A stretch of DNA of 39,506 bases from Streptomyces shenzhenensis (GTDB taxonomy: Bacteria > Actinomycetota > Actinomycetes > Streptomycetales > Streptomycetaceae): assembly GCF_021462265.1 (NCBI RefSeq), contig NZ_JAJONF010000064.1:1-39506 (forward strand). The letters are read 5' to 3'. The notes under the pieces are model-generated. The model searched no databases. It worked only from the letters and a program-made list of their open reading frames with translations, and had not been told where the DNA came from. The position numbers and the translations under genes are program-made. This document shows positions 21,387 through 29,602 of the stretch, piece after piece (positions within the stretch are counted from its first letter, which is position 1; every line of letters starts with the position of its first letter).

Positions 21387-23093
21387 CTAGGTCGTCGTGC
21401 GCCGCCGCCGGGCTCCCGGCCGCCGCTCGCTCGGCCGGGTCACCGGATCCCCGGCCTCCAGCGCGCTCGCGCGCCTGCGCAGACCGAACTCCGCCAGCGC
21501 CTCCGCCAGCTTCGCGGCCGACGGCTCGGGCGCCATGACGTCCACTCGCAGCCCGTGCTCCTCGGCCGTCTTCGCCGTGGCGGGCCCGATACAGGCGATC
21601 ACCGTCACGTTGTGCGGCTTCCCGGCGATGCCCACCAGGTTCCGCACGGTGGACGACGACGTGAAGAGCACCGCGTCGAAGCCACCGCCCTTGATCGCCT
21701 CCCGGGTGTCGGCCGGCGGCGGCGACGCCCGCACCGTCCGGTAGGCGGTCACGTCGTCCACCTCCCAGCCGAGCTCGATCAGCCCGGCGACCAGCGTCTC
21801 CGTGGCGATGTCGGCCCGCGGCAGGAACACCCGGTCGATGGGGTCGAACACGGGGTCGTACGGCGGCCAGTCCTCGAGGAGTCCCGCGGCCGACTGCTCA
21901 CCCGACGGCACCAGATCCGGCTTCACGCCGAAGGCGACCAGCGCCTTGGCGGTCTGCTCGCCCACCGCGGCGACCTTGATCCCCGCGAAGGCCCGGGCAT
22001 CGAGCCCGTACTCCTCGAACTTCTCCCGGACCGCCCGCACCGCGTTGACCGACGTGAAGGCGATCCACTCGTACCGCCCGGTGACGAGCCCCTTCACGGC
22101 CCGCTCCATCTGCTGGGGCGTGCGCGGCGGCTCGACGGCGATCGTCGGCACCTCGTGCGGCACGGCCCCGTAGGACCGCAACTGGTCGGAGAGGGACGCC
22201 GCCTGCTCCTTCGTACGCGGCACGAGCACCTTCCAGCCGAACAGCGGCTTGGACTCGAACCACGACAACTGGTCGCGCTGGGCGGCGGCGGACCGCTCGC
22301 CGACCACGGCTATCACCGGCCGGCCGCCGTCCGGCGAGGGCAGCACCTTCGCCTGCTTCAGCGTCTGCGCGATGGTGCCGAGGGTGGCGGTCCAGGTCCG
22401 CTGCCGGGTCGTCGTACCGGCGACGGTGACCGTCAGCGGGGTGTCCGGCTTGCGGCCGGCGGCGACCAGCTCGCCGGCGGCCGCGGCCACCGAGTCGAGC
22501 GACGTCGACACGACGACCGTCCCGTCCGAGGCACCCACCTCGGTCCAGCACCGGTCCGAGGCGGTACGGGCGTCCACGAAGCGGACGTCCGTGCCCTGCG
22601 CGTCCCGCAGCGGCACACCGGCGTACGCCGGCACCCCGACCGCGGCCGCGACACCCGGCACGACCTCGAAGGGCACACCCGCAGCGACGCAGGCGAGCAT
22701 TTCCTCGGTCGCGTACGTATCTAGTCCCGGGTCCCCGGACACCGCACGGACGACCCGCCTGCCACCCCGCGCGGCCTCCATGACAAGATGAGCCGCATCC
22801 CGCACGGGCGGGAGGGAAGCGGTTGTTGACGCACCGTCAACAACCGTGAGTTGAGGCGTGCCTGTGCCCTGATACGGGTCCGACGAAGGATCCGGGTTCG
22901 GGGTCACGACGGAGACGCCCTGCCTGGCGTGGGCTCTGATCACGTCGAGCACCTCGTGCTCGGCGACCAGGACGTCCGCGCTGGACAGTGCCTCCACGGC
23001 ACGCAAGGTCAGCAGTCCCGGATCCCCGGGTCCGGCACCCAGGAAGGTGACGTGCCCGTGATCGAGGCCGGCGGGAAGGTTGGTGGGGCTCAT
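21387..23093 (-). CDS. hemD: Uroporphyrinogen-III synthase fused to a degenerate SUMT-like domain
   Basis: This 568-aa protein has two parts. Residues about 10-255 resemble the tetrapyrrole methylase fold of uroporphyrinogen-III C-methyltransferase: TFLGAGPGDPGLLTLRAVEAL, then VPFEVVPGVAAAVGVPAYAGVPL. Residues about 285-545 are uroporphyrinogen-III synthase, which closes hydroxymethylbilane into the asymmetric macrocycle (FESKPLFGWKVLVPRTKEQA; WIAFTSVNAVRAV; FTSSSTVRNLVG; CIGPATAKTAEEHGL). The methylase half lacks the usual GGDPFVFGRG loop and shows SGDPGLDTYA at 119-128. Methylation activity is therefore doubtful. The Arg/Ser-rich C-tail is unstructured. Its start overlaps the hemC stop by four bases. 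Confidence 0.94.
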   Translation of the reverse strand: MSPTNLPAGLDHGHVTFLGAGPGDPGLLTLRAVEALSSADVLVAEHEVLDVIRAHARQGVSVVTPNPDPSSDPYQGTGTPQLTVVDGASTTASLPPVRDAAHLVMEAARGGRRVVRAVSGDPGLDTYATEEMLACVAAGVPFEVVPGVAAAVGVPAYAGVPLRDAQGTDVRFVDARTASDRCWTEVGASDGTVVVSTSLDSVAAAAGELVAAGRKPDTPLTVTVAGTTTRQRTWTATLGTIAQTLKQAKVLPSPDGGRPVIAVVGERSAAAQRDQLSWFESKPLFGWKVLVPRTKEQAASLSDQLRSYGAVPHEVPTIAVEPPRTPQQMERAVKGLVTGRYEWIAFTSVNAVRAVREKFEEYGLDARAFAGIKVAAVGEQTAKALVAFGVKPDLVPSGEQSAAGLLEDWPPYDPVFDPIDRVFLPRADIATETLVAGLIELGWEVDDVTAYRTVRASPPPADTREAIKGGGFDAVLFTSSSTVRNLVGIAGKPHNVTVIACIGPATAKTAEEHGLRVDVMAPEPSAAKLAEALAEFGLRRRASALEAGDPVTRPSERRPGARRRRTTT

Positions 23094-24085
23094 TGTGCTC
23101 GCTCCCCCATCAGACCGGCCGCGCCCTGGGCAAGCATCTCGGTTGCGAGTTCGCGACCGAGCGCCGTGGCCTGGTCGTATGTCTCGGGCACGGGACCGGT
23201 GGTGGACAACTGCACCATGCGGGTGCCGTCGGTCGTGCCGACGACTCCCCGCAGGCGCATTTCCTTGAAAATCTGCCCGTCGGCATGGGGGTCCCCCCGC
23301 TCGAGCGGAGCCGAGAGTGGGGGAAGGTCGGCCAGCGCGCCCACAGGGGCGGAGCAGCCGGCCTCCAGGGCGGCGAGCAGTGAACGCTCGGCGGTCACGG
23401 CGGCCCGCGTGAACGGGTCGTCGAGTTCCCCGAGCAGGGCGATCAGCTCCGCGTGGTCCGCGGCGCACTCGACCGCCAGTGCCCCCTGGCCGGGGGCGGG
23501 CAGAACCGTGTCGACCGACAGGAAGTCGGTCACCTCGTCGATGCGGCCGATGCGGCTGAGGCCGGCCGCCGCCAGTACGACGGCGTCCAGCTCGCCGTCA
23601 TGGACGTACCCGATCCGGGTGTCGACGTTTCCGCGTATCGGCACCGTCTCGATGTCCAGCCCGTGGGTCCGCGCGTACGCGTTCAGCTGCGCCGCCCGGC
23701 GCGGCGAACCGGTGCCGATGCGGGCCCCGCGCGGCAGGTCGGTGAACTTCAGCGCGTCCTTGGCGACGATCACGTCCCGCGGGTCCTCACGCACCGGTAC
23801 GGCGGCCAGCACCAGCCCTTCGGGCTGGGTGGTCGGGAGGTCCTTGAGCGAGTGAACCGCGAAGTCGACCTCGCCGCGCAGCAGCGCGTCCCGCAGGGCG
23901 GTCACGAAGACACCCGTGCCGCCGATCTGGGCGAGGTGCTCGCGGGAGGTGTCGCCGTAGGTGGTGATCTCGACCAGCTCGACGGGCCGCCCGGTCACCC
24001 GGCTCACGGCTTCCGCCACCTGCCCGGACTGGGCCATGGCGAGTCTGGATCGCCTGGTCCCCAGTCTCAGTGGATTGTCAGTCAT
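23090..24085 (-). CDS. hemC: Porphobilinogen deaminase (hydroxymethylbilane synthase)
   Basis: This 331-aa enzyme polymerises four porphobilinogens into hydroxymethylbilane on a dipyrromethane cofactor bound to Cys244 (EAGCSAPVG). Other hallmarks are LGTRRSRLAMAQ, FAVHSLKDLPT, IGTGSPRRAAQL, IRGNVDTRIG and LPAPGQGALAVEC. Residues 253-267 (LPPLSAPLERGDPHA) are unusual: most deaminases pass directly from ALAD to a short loop and EMRLRG. This insert is encoded by a copy of a dispersed intergenic repeat that also occurs near 28317. It adds about 13 residues without breaking the frame. The gene overlaps hemA by four bases upstream and hemD by four bases downstream. Confidence 0.97.
   Translation of the reverse strand: MTDNPLRLGTRRSRLAMAQSGQVAEAVSRVTGRPVELVEITTYGDTSREHLAQIGGTGVFVTALRDALLRGEVDFAVHSLKDLPTTQPEGLVLAAVPVREDPRDVIVAKDALKFTDLPRGARIGTGSPRRAAQLNAYARTHGLDIETVPIRGNVDTRIGYVHDGELDAVVLAAAGLSRIGRIDEVTDFLSVDTVLPAPGQGALAVECAADHAELIALLGELDDPFTRAAVTAERSLLAALEAGCSAPVGALADLPPLSAPLERGDPHADGQIFKEMRLRGVVGTTDGTRMVQLSTTGPVPETYDQATALGRELATEMLAQGAAGLMGERAQ
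23285..23329. repeat. Dispersed repeat embedded in frame in hemC
   Basis: ATGGGGGTCCCCCCGCTCGA opens a sequence of about 44 bp that matches 28317-28360 with only two or so differences. It contains hairpin-forming runs (TCCCCCCGCTCGAG; AGAGTGGGGGA). Here it lies inside hemC and encodes residues 253-267. Confidence 0.85.
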
Positions 24086-25782
24086 GCCGGTCGGTCCTTC
24101 GTGTCTGTGCTGTCCACGGCCCGGGAGACGGCGGCCACCGTCTCGGGGTCGAGGTCGAACAGGGTCCGCAGCGCGTCCGCGTACCCGGCGCCGCCGGGCT
24201 CGGCCGCGAGCTGCTTGACCCGTACGGTCGGCGCGTGCAGCAGCTTGTCGACGACCCGGTGCACGGCCTGCCGGATCTCTCCGCGCTGCCGCTCGTCCAG
24301 GCCGGGCAGGCGTCCGTCGAGCCGCGCGATCTCGCTCGCGACGACGTCGGCGGCCATCGTCCGCAGGGCGACCACGGTAGGCGTGATGTGCGCCGCCCGC
24401 TGGGCCGCGCCGAAGGCGGCCACCTCGTCCGAAACGATACGCCGCACCTGGTCCACGTCGGCCGCCATCGGCGCGTCCGCGGACGCCTCCGCCAGCGACT
24501 CGATGTCCACCAGCCGCACCCCGGCCAGCCGGTGCACAGCCGCGTCGATGTCCCGGGGCATGGCGAGGTCGAGGAGGAAGAGCGCGGGAGCGGGCCGGAC
24601 GAACCCGGCGACCGGCTCCGGCCGGCGCCGCTCCGGGATCCGGCCGAACCGGGCGGCGGCCGCGGCGAGCGCCCCGACCAACTCCGCCTCGGCCTCCGGC
24701 GTACGGCGGACCGCGTCCCGCCGGTCGACGGTCCCGTTGTCCACCCAGGCCGCGTGCTGCTCCAGCTCGGCGGCGGCCATCCCGGCGACGGCGGCCTCGC
24801 CCATCACCGAGAAACCGCTCTGCTCGGCGGCGAGGTCCAGCGGGCAGTTCTCGTCGCCGCCGACGCCGGTGCCCGGCCCGGTGCCGGCCGACGGCCGCTT
24901 CGCGGCAGACGGTGCGCCGGTCTCGGCGACCGGCTCACCGGTGCGCCCCTCGAACGCCGCCGCGACCACCTCAGCGGTCAGCACCAGCCCGGTCGCCCCC
25001 GTGCACGAGATCACGACGTCGGCACGTGTCAGCTCGCGCGGCACCGCGGCCATCGGTACCGCGCGGGCCACCACGTCCGTCTCGTCGTTCTCGGTGACGA
25101 TCCGGGCGAGCCGCTCCGCGCGGTCGTGCGTCCGGTTCGCCACGACGATCTCCGTGACGCCCGCCCGTGCCAGCGTCGCGGCGGCCAGCGAGGACATCGA
25201 ACCGGCGCCGATGACCAGCGCCTTCTTGCCCCGGGCCCAGGTCTGCACATCGCCACCGGCGGCCAGCTGTTCGAGCCCGAAGGTGACCAGGGACTGTCCG
25301 GCCCGGTCGATCCCGGTCTCGGAGTGCGCGCGCTTGCCGACCCTGAGCCCCTGCTGGAACAGGTCGTTCATCAGCCGCCCGGCGCTGTGCAGCTCCTGCG
25401 CGCGGGCCAGGGAGTCCTTGATCTGCGCGAGGATCTGTCCCTCGCCGACGACCATCGAGTCGAGCCCGCAGGCCACCGAGAACAGATGGTGGACGGCCCG
25501 GTCCTCGTAGTGCACGTACAGATAGGGGGTGAGCTCGTCCAGCCCCACCCCGCTGTGCAGGGCGAGCAGCGTGGACAGCTCGGCGACCCCGGCGTGGAAC
25601 TTGTCGACGTCGGCGTAGAGCTCGATGCGGTTGCAGGTGGCGAGCACCGCCGCCTCCGTGGCCGGCTCGGCGGCGACCGTGTCCTGGACCAGCTTGACCT
25701 GGGCGTCCGCGGTCAGCGCGGCCCGCTCCAGAACGCTGACCGGGGCACTGCGGTGGCTCAGCCCGACGACGAGGAGACTCAT
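24082..25782 (-). CDS. hemA: Glutamyl-tRNA reductase with long actinobacterial insertion
   Basis: This 566-aa enzyme reduces glutamyl-tRNA to glutamate-1-semialdehyde, the first committed step of C5 haem synthesis. The catalytic Cys50 is in LATCNRIELYA. GEGQILAQIKDSLARAQ follows, and the NADPH site is VIGAGSMSSLAAATLARAG. LDLAMPRDID marks the end of the core, and a dimerisation helix region follows. Bacterial enzymes are usually 410-460 aa. The excess here is a Gly/Ala/Pro-rich, probably flexible insertion at about residues 270-385 between the NADPH-domain strands, typical of Streptomyces but larger than most. The gene overlaps rex upstream and hemC downstream by four bases each. Confidence 0.97.
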   Translation of the reverse strand: MSLLVVGLSHRSAPVSVLERAALTADAQVKLVQDTVAAEPATEAAVLATCNRIELYADVDKFHAGVAELSTLLALHSGVGLDELTPYLYVHYEDRAVHHLFSVACGLDSMVVGEGQILAQIKDSLARAQELHSAGRLMNDLFQQGLRVGKRAHSETGIDRAGQSLVTFGLEQLAAGGDVQTWARGKKALVIGAGSMSSLAAATLARAGVTEIVVANRTHDRAERLARIVTENDETDVVARAVPMAAVPRELTRADVVISCTGATGLVLTAEVVAAAFEGRTGEPVAETGAPSAAKRPSAGTGPGTGVGGDENCPLDLAAEQSGFSVMGEAAVAGMAAAELEQHAAWVDNGTVDRRDAVRRTPEAEAELVGALAAAAARFGRIPERRRPEPVAGFVRPAPALFLLDLAMPRDIDAAVHRLAGVRLVDIESLAEASADAPMAADVDQVRRIVSDEVAAFGAAQRAAHITPTVVALRTMAADVVASEIARLDGRLPGLDERQRGEIRQAVHRVVDKLLHAPTVRVKQLAAEPGGAGYADALRTLFDLDPETVAAVSRAVDSTDTKDRPA

Positions 25783-26534
25783 GCCGGCATCACCGCGGGT
25801 ACGTCCCCGTCGGGCCCCTGCTCGCCGGCGTCCCGGTGCGCGGCGACGGGCGCGACGGCGCCCTCGTGCTCCTCGCCGGCCTTGCGCTGCTCGTGGAAGG
25901 CGAGGATCTGCAGCTCGATGGAGAGGTCGACCTTGCGCACGTCGACGCCGTCCGGGACGGCCAGCACGGTCGGCGCGAAGTTCAGGATGGAGGTGACCCC
26001 GGCGGCCACGAGCCGGTCGCAGACCTGCTGGGCGACGCCCGGCGGGGTGGTGATCACGCCGATGGAGACGCCGTTGTCGGAGATGATCTTCTCCAGGTCG
26101 TCGCTGTGCTGCACGACGATTCCGGCGACCTGCCGGCCGGCCATCGCCGGATCGGCGTCGATGAGCGCCGCGACCCGGAAGCCGCGGGAGGCGAACCCGC
26201 CGTAGTTGGCGAGGGCGGCCCCCAGATTTCCGATGCCGACGATCACAACCGGCCAGTCCTGGGTCAGGCCCAGCTCACGGGAGATCTGGTAGACGAGATA
26301 CTCGACGTCGTAGCCGACACCACGCGTTCCGTACGAACCCAGGTACGAGAAGTCCTTGCGCAGCTTCGCGGAGTTGACCCCCGCGGCCGCGGCCAGCTCC
26401 TCGGAGGAGACCGTGGGGACCGAGCGCTCCGACAGTGCGGTCAGAGCGCGGAGGTACAGCGGAAGCCGGGCGACGGTGGCCTCGGGGATCCCTCGGCTGC
26501 GGGTCGCCGGTCGGTGAGTTCGGCCAGTTGCCAC
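25779..26534 (-). CDS. rex: Redox-sensing transcriptional repressor Rex
   Basis: This 251-aa repressor reads the NADH/NAD+ ratio; NADH releases it from DNA. The N-terminal winged helix covers about residues 17-80 (IPEATVARLPLYLRALTAL; SSEELAAAAGVNSAKLRKDFSYLGSYGTRGVGY). The Rossmann domain starts at WPVVIVGIGNLGAALANYGGF with GxGxxG at 100-105, and the domain-swapped C-terminal helix is SIELQILAFHEQRKA. A short Ala/Gly/Asp-rich tail ends in DGDVPAVMPA, as in S. coelicolor Rex. In Streptomyces, Rex represses cyd, nuo and its own rex-hem operon. The GTG start has GGAG five bases upstream, and a Rex operator lies about 75-96 bp before it. Confidence 0.98.
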   Translation of the reverse strand: MATGRTHRPATRSRGIPEATVARLPLYLRALTALSERSVPTVSSEELAAAAGVNSAKLRKDFSYLGSYGTRGVGYDVEYLVYQISRELGLTQDWPVVIVGIGNLGAALANYGGFASRGFRVAALIDADPAMAGRQVAGIVVQHSDDLEKIISDNGVSIGVITTPPGVAQQVCDRLVAAGVTSILNFAPTVLAVPDGVDVRKVDLSIELQILAFHEQRKAGEEHEGAVAPVAAHRDAGEQGPDGDVPAVMPA

Positions 26535-26599
26535 GGTGCTCCAACGGGTTGAGCGGGGCTGCGGACGGTCACACGTACCCAGACCGCCCCGTCGACAGC

Positions 26600-26628
26600 A
26601 GGCTATGTCTTTGTGAACGCGTGCACAA
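26600..26628 (-). promoter_or_regulatory. rex-hemACD promoter
   Basis: On the minus strand TTGTGC (26623-26628) and TAGCCT (26600-26605) are separated by 17 bp, a well-spaced -35/-10 pair. The Rex operator covers the -35 and most of the spacer, so binding would exclude RNA polymerase. Confidence 0.75.
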
Positions 26629-26630
26629 AG
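26609..26630. promoter_or_regulatory. Rex operator (ROP)
   Basis: TTGTGAACGCGTGCACAA (26611-26628) fits the known TTGTGAA-N4-TTCACAA Rex site with one changed base. The symmetry extends two bases on each side (CT/AG) into a 22-bp near-perfect palindrome. Its place in the rex promoter predicts redox autoregulation of rex-hemACD. Confidence 0.9.
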
Positions 26631-26814
26631 ATGGTGTCCGATTTGCCCGGCCAACGTGACCGGGGTCACGCGCCCCCGGCGCAGTCCTGCGGAACCGGCA
26701 CACAAGCGTCCGCGCTCCCTCTCCGATGGGGGCAAAACCGTACACACTCCTTACGAATCCCGCCCCCGAGACCAAGCCGCCATCGATCCTAAGCGACTTC
26801 GCAGCCGGTTTGGA

Positions 26815-27090
26815 CTAGTCGGTCAGTGCCTTGCGGAGCCGTTCCTCGTTCACGCGCCAGAAGGTGTGCTGTTCGCCGTCGACGAGTACGACCGGGATCT
26901 GTTCCCAGTACAGATCGTGCAGTTGCGGATCCTGGGTGATGTCCTTCCGCTCCCAGGACACTCCGAGATCGCCGCACACCTTCTCGACCACGGCCTGTGC
27001 GTCATCACACAGATGGCAGCCGGGTTTACGGATGAGGGTGACCGATCGCGCACTCGGCGCGGGCGCCTTCCGGCCAAAGAGGGGACTCAT
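26815..27090 (-). CDS. Glutaredoxin-like protein
   Basis: This 91-aa thioredoxin-fold protein has the redox motif CHLC (Cys25/Cys28) after the first strand VTLIRKPG. The downstream cis-Pro segment is EQIPVVLVDGE, and the end TFWRVNEERLRKAL is as in the actinobacterial glutaredoxin family (mycoredoxin/NrdH-like relatives). It may reduce disulfides or mixed disulfides in the cytosol. It is adjacent to rex, upstream on the same strand, but separated from it by 280 bp containing the rex promoter. The start is ambiguous: ATG 27099 (MGV extension) has AGGGG seven bases upstream, while ATG 27090 begins MSPLFGRK as in relatives. Confidence 0.9.
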   Translation of the reverse strand: MSPLFGRKAPAPSARSVTLIRKPGCHLCDDAQAVVEKVCGDLGVSWERKDITQDPQLHDLYWEQIPVVLVDGEQHTFWRVNEERLRKALTD

Positions 27091-27238
27091 GACGCCCATT
27101 GTCCCGCCCCTGGCAGGGCATGTCCGCCGCCTTCTGCACGGGTTCTTCGCTTTGTTTAACGACCCGGTCGCGGAGAGTTCACACCCATCCAACTCCCGTG
27201 ACCCCGGAACCCCCGAACGGACTGGCTATGCTCACGAC

Positions 27239-28162
27239 ATGGCCGCTCTCGGATGGCTCACTCCCCGTAGGCGCTCTGCCACGGCGCGGAGCGTGTTGGC
27301 AGGCGAGGCCTCGGCGGAGGCAGCGCGCAAGAACCAGGAAACGACGGCACCGCCGAAGGACGCCACGGAACCGGAGTTCCCGGTGCTCGGCGACGACAAG
27401 GCCGCCGCGTTCTTCGACCTGGACAACACCGTCATGCAGGGCGCCGCCATCTTCCACTTCGGCCGCGGGCTGTACAAACGCAAGTTCTTCGAGACCCGCG
27501 ACCTCGCCAGGTTCGCCTGGCAGCAGGCGTGGTTCCGGCTGGCCGGCGTCGAGGACCCCGAGCACATGCAGGACGCCCGCGACTCCGCCCTCTCCATCGT
27601 CAAGGGCCACCGGGTCGCGGAGCTCCAGACCATCGGCGAGGAGATCTACGACGAGTACATGGCCGAGCGCATCTGGCCCGGCACCCGCGCCCTGGCCCAG
27701 GCCCACCTCGACGCCGGCCAGAAGGTGTGGCTCGTCACCGCCGCCCCGGTGGAGATCGCCGGCGTGATCGCCCGCAGGCTGGGCCTGACCGGCGCACTGG
27801 GCACGGTCGCCGAATCGGTGGACGGCGTCTACACGGGCAAGCTGGTCGGCGAGCCCCTGCACGGCCCGGCCAAGGCGGAGGCGGTACGCGCCCTGGCCGC
27901 CGCGGAGGGCCTGGACCTCTCCCGCTGCGCCGCCTACAGCGACAGCCACAACGACATCCCGATGCTCTCCCTGGTCGGCCACCCCTACGCCATCAACCCG
28001 GACACGAAGCTGCGCAAGCACGCCCGCGAGCTGGACTGGCGCCTGCGCGACTACCGCACCGGCCGCAAGGCGGCGAAGGTGGGCATCCCGGCGGCGGCGG
28101 GCGTCGGCGCGGTTGCCGGTGGCACGGCGGCGGCGATCGCGCTGAGCCGCCGGCGCCGATAG
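27239..28162 (+). CDS. HAD-superfamily IB hydrolase (SerB-like) with C-terminal membrane segment
   Basis: This 307-aa protein has a HAD-IB phosphatase core: nucleophile motif AAFFDLDNTVM with Asp60/Asp62, motif II VWLVTAAPVEIAG, a Lys in the GPAKAEAV stretch and the acidic motif AAYSDSHNDIPMLSLVG. These features fit phosphoserine-phosphatase-like enzymes acting on small phosphomonoesters. An N-terminal ~45 residues are disordered. The C-terminus (about residues 280-302: GIPAAAGVGAVAGGTAAAIAL) is a predicted membrane anchor followed by SRRRR. There is no ribosome binding site before ATG 27239. TATGCT at 27227-27232 would start transcription at or near the ATG, so a leaderless mRNA is possible. 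It is divergent from the glutaredoxin gene. Confidence 0.9.
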   Translation: MAALGWLTPRRRSATARSVLAGEASAEAARKNQETTAPPKDATEPEFPVLGDDKAAAFFDLDNTVMQGAAIFHFGRGLYKRKFFETRDLARFAWQQAWFRLAGVEDPEHMQDARDSALSIVKGHRVAELQTIGEEIYDEYMAERIWPGTRALAQAHLDAGQKVWLVTAAPVEIAGVIARRLGLTGALGTVAESVDGVYTGKLVGEPLHGPAKAEAVRALAAAEGLDLSRCAAYSDSHNDIPMLSLVGHPYAINPDTKLRKHARELDWRLRDYRTGRKAAKVGIPAAAGVGAVAGGTAAAIALSRRRR

Positions 28163-28229
28163 TTCGGCGCCGGCCGAGCAGGACATCGTCGCAGTACCGC
28201 GGACCGACTCCCGGCCGCGGGTGCGTCGT

Positions 28230-28268
28230 GGCTGATCGCGCAGTTCCCCGCGCCCCTGAGGGGCGCGC
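28230..28268 (-). repeat. Interspersed repeat, inverted copy
   Basis: Its reverse complement reads GCGCCCCTCAGGGGCGCGGG then GAACTGCGCGATCAGCC. It matches the elements at 15024 and 9031, including the small hairpin before the core. Confidence 0.75.
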
Positions 28269-28316
28269 TGCCCAGCCGTGTCTCACATAGCCGCGGGCAG
28301 TCGTGCCGCTGGGGCG

Positions 28317-28360
28317 ATGGGGGTCCCCCCGCTCGAGCGAAGCCGAGAGTGGGGGAGGGT
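28317..28360. repeat. Dispersed repeat, intergenic copy of the hemC insert
   Basis: It starts ATGGGGGTCCCCCCGCTCGA and ends AGAGTGGGGGAGGGT. It is nearly identical to 23285-23329 inside hemC. Confidence 0.85.
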
Positions 28361-28690
28361 GGGCGCGGGAGGCACCCTGCCAGCGCCGGTAAGCGTCCCC
28401 ACCCCCGGCCCCCACCCCCCGCGCGCCCCGGATTGTCGCGCCGTCACCTCCACACGCCCCGCACATCGTCGAAACCCGCACGTTTCCGTTCAACAACCGA
28501 TCAACCTAGGGCTCGCGAGACGCCACCAAAGGGTTACGGAAGCGAAGCAATCGATGATTTGAGCAACTCGGTGTAGCAGTGCCTGTACGAAGCGTTATTC
28601 TCCTCAGACGCAAACCGGTTCCTTTCCATCGCTACGACGAGTGAAAGGTTCCGTACTGCACGTGATGGAAGCTCTGCCTCTGGGAGTCCC

Positions 28691-29527
28691 GTGTACCCAC
28701 ACGTCGGGGTTGACGCCTCGGGCCTGGCTACGCTGCGCGCAACAGTCGCGGCGGTCAAAGAGACGCTGCGCGGCCTTGTCCCGACCGCGTACGCCGTCCC
28801 CGCCCTCGCCACCGCCGCCCCCGTCGGCCCGTGCTACGCACTGGCCGACGGCATGGAACAGGTGCCGGCGCGCGGCACCGTCGTCGAGGGCCGCCGGTCC
28901 GGCGACGGACGGGGCGTGAGCAGACGCGGCCGCACCACCGGCGCCGCCACCACCGCCCGCCGTCCGGCCGCGGACAGCGACAGCGCCCGCATGATGGACC
29001 TCGTGGAGCGCGCCCAGGCCGGCGAGGCCGACGCCTTCGGCCGCCTCTACGACCAGTACAGCGACACCGTCTACCGCTACATCTACTACCGGGTCGGCGG
29101 CAAGGCGACCGCCGAGGACCTCACCAGCGAGACGTTTTTGCGGGCCCTCAGAAGGATCGGCACCTTCACCTGGCAGGGCCGTGACTTCGGCGCCTGGCTG
29201 GTCACCATCGCCCGCAACCTGGTCGCCGACCACTTCAAGTCGAGCCGCTTCCGCCTGGAGGTCACCACCGGCGAGATGCTCGACGCCAACGAGGTCGAGC
29301 GCTCCCCCGAGGACTCCGTCCTGGAGTCCCTCTCCAACGCGGCCCTGCTCGACGCCGTACGGCGCCTCAACCCCCAGCAGCAGGAGTGCGTGACACTCCG
29401 CTTCCTCCAGGGCCTCTCGGTCGCCGAGACCGCCCGCGTCATGGGCAAGAACGAGGGCGCCATCAAGACCCTCCAGTACCGGGCCGTGCGCACGCTCGCC
29501 CGGCTCCTCCCCGACGACGCCCGCTGA
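28691..29527 (+). CDS. bldN: ECF-type developmental sigma factor BldN (pro-protein form)
   Basis: This 278-aa sigma factor is required for aerial hyphae formation in Streptomyces; its known targets include bldM, chaplin and rodlin genes. Region 2 spans about residues 103-185 (MMDLVERAQAGEADAFGRLYDQYSDTVYRYIYYRVG; DLTSETFLRALRRIGTF; DFGAWLVTIARNLVADHFKSSRFR), and region 4 spans 217-272 (DAVRRLNPQQQECVTLRFLQGLSVAETARVMGKNEGAIKTL). The first ~95 residues (VYPHVGVDASGLATLRATVA onwards) are the N-terminal extension known to be removed from pro-BldN. The GTG start has GGGAG four bases upstream. The anti-sigma gene rsbN follows after 233 bp with its own likely promoter. Confidence 0.97.
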   Translation: MYPHVGVDASGLATLRATVAAVKETLRGLVPTAYAVPALATAAPVGPCYALADGMEQVPARGTVVEGRRSGDGRGVSRRGRTTGAATTARRPAADSDSARMMDLVERAQAGEADAFGRLYDQYSDTVYRYIYYRVGGKATAEDLTSETFLRALRRIGTFTWQGRDFGAWLVTIARNLVADHFKSSRFRLEVTTGEMLDANEVERSPEDSVLESLSNAALLDAVRRLNPQQQECVTLRFLQGLSVAETARVMGKNEGAIKTLQYRAVRTLARLLPDDAR

Positions 29528-29602
29528 ACCGGCCACTCTGGGCGACCGCCAACTCGCGCTCCGTCAAAGCGTGTTGTCTTTCTCAGCCGATCACCGGCCG
29601 TG

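Larger units (their letters stand above)
28163..28690. other. 528-bp spacer upstream of bldN with two repeat elements
   Basis: No gene is supported. It contains an inverted copy of the GGGGCGCGGGGAACTGCGCG family (28230-28268), a copy of the hemC-type repeat (28317-28360), C-rich DNA to about 28430, and then the less GC-rich bldN regulatory region from about 28470. TATTCT at 28596-28601 is a possible bldN -10 with a weak TGTAGC 18 bp upstream. The bldN ribosome binding site GGGAG is at 28682-28686. I did not find a convincing BldD box. Confidence 0.5.

Noticed and set aside
28470..28690. BldD operator upstream of bldN
   Set aside because: BldD is known to repress bldN in Streptomyces, but I found only half-matches (for example TTACGGAAGCGA) to the expected symmetric site, so no site is listed.
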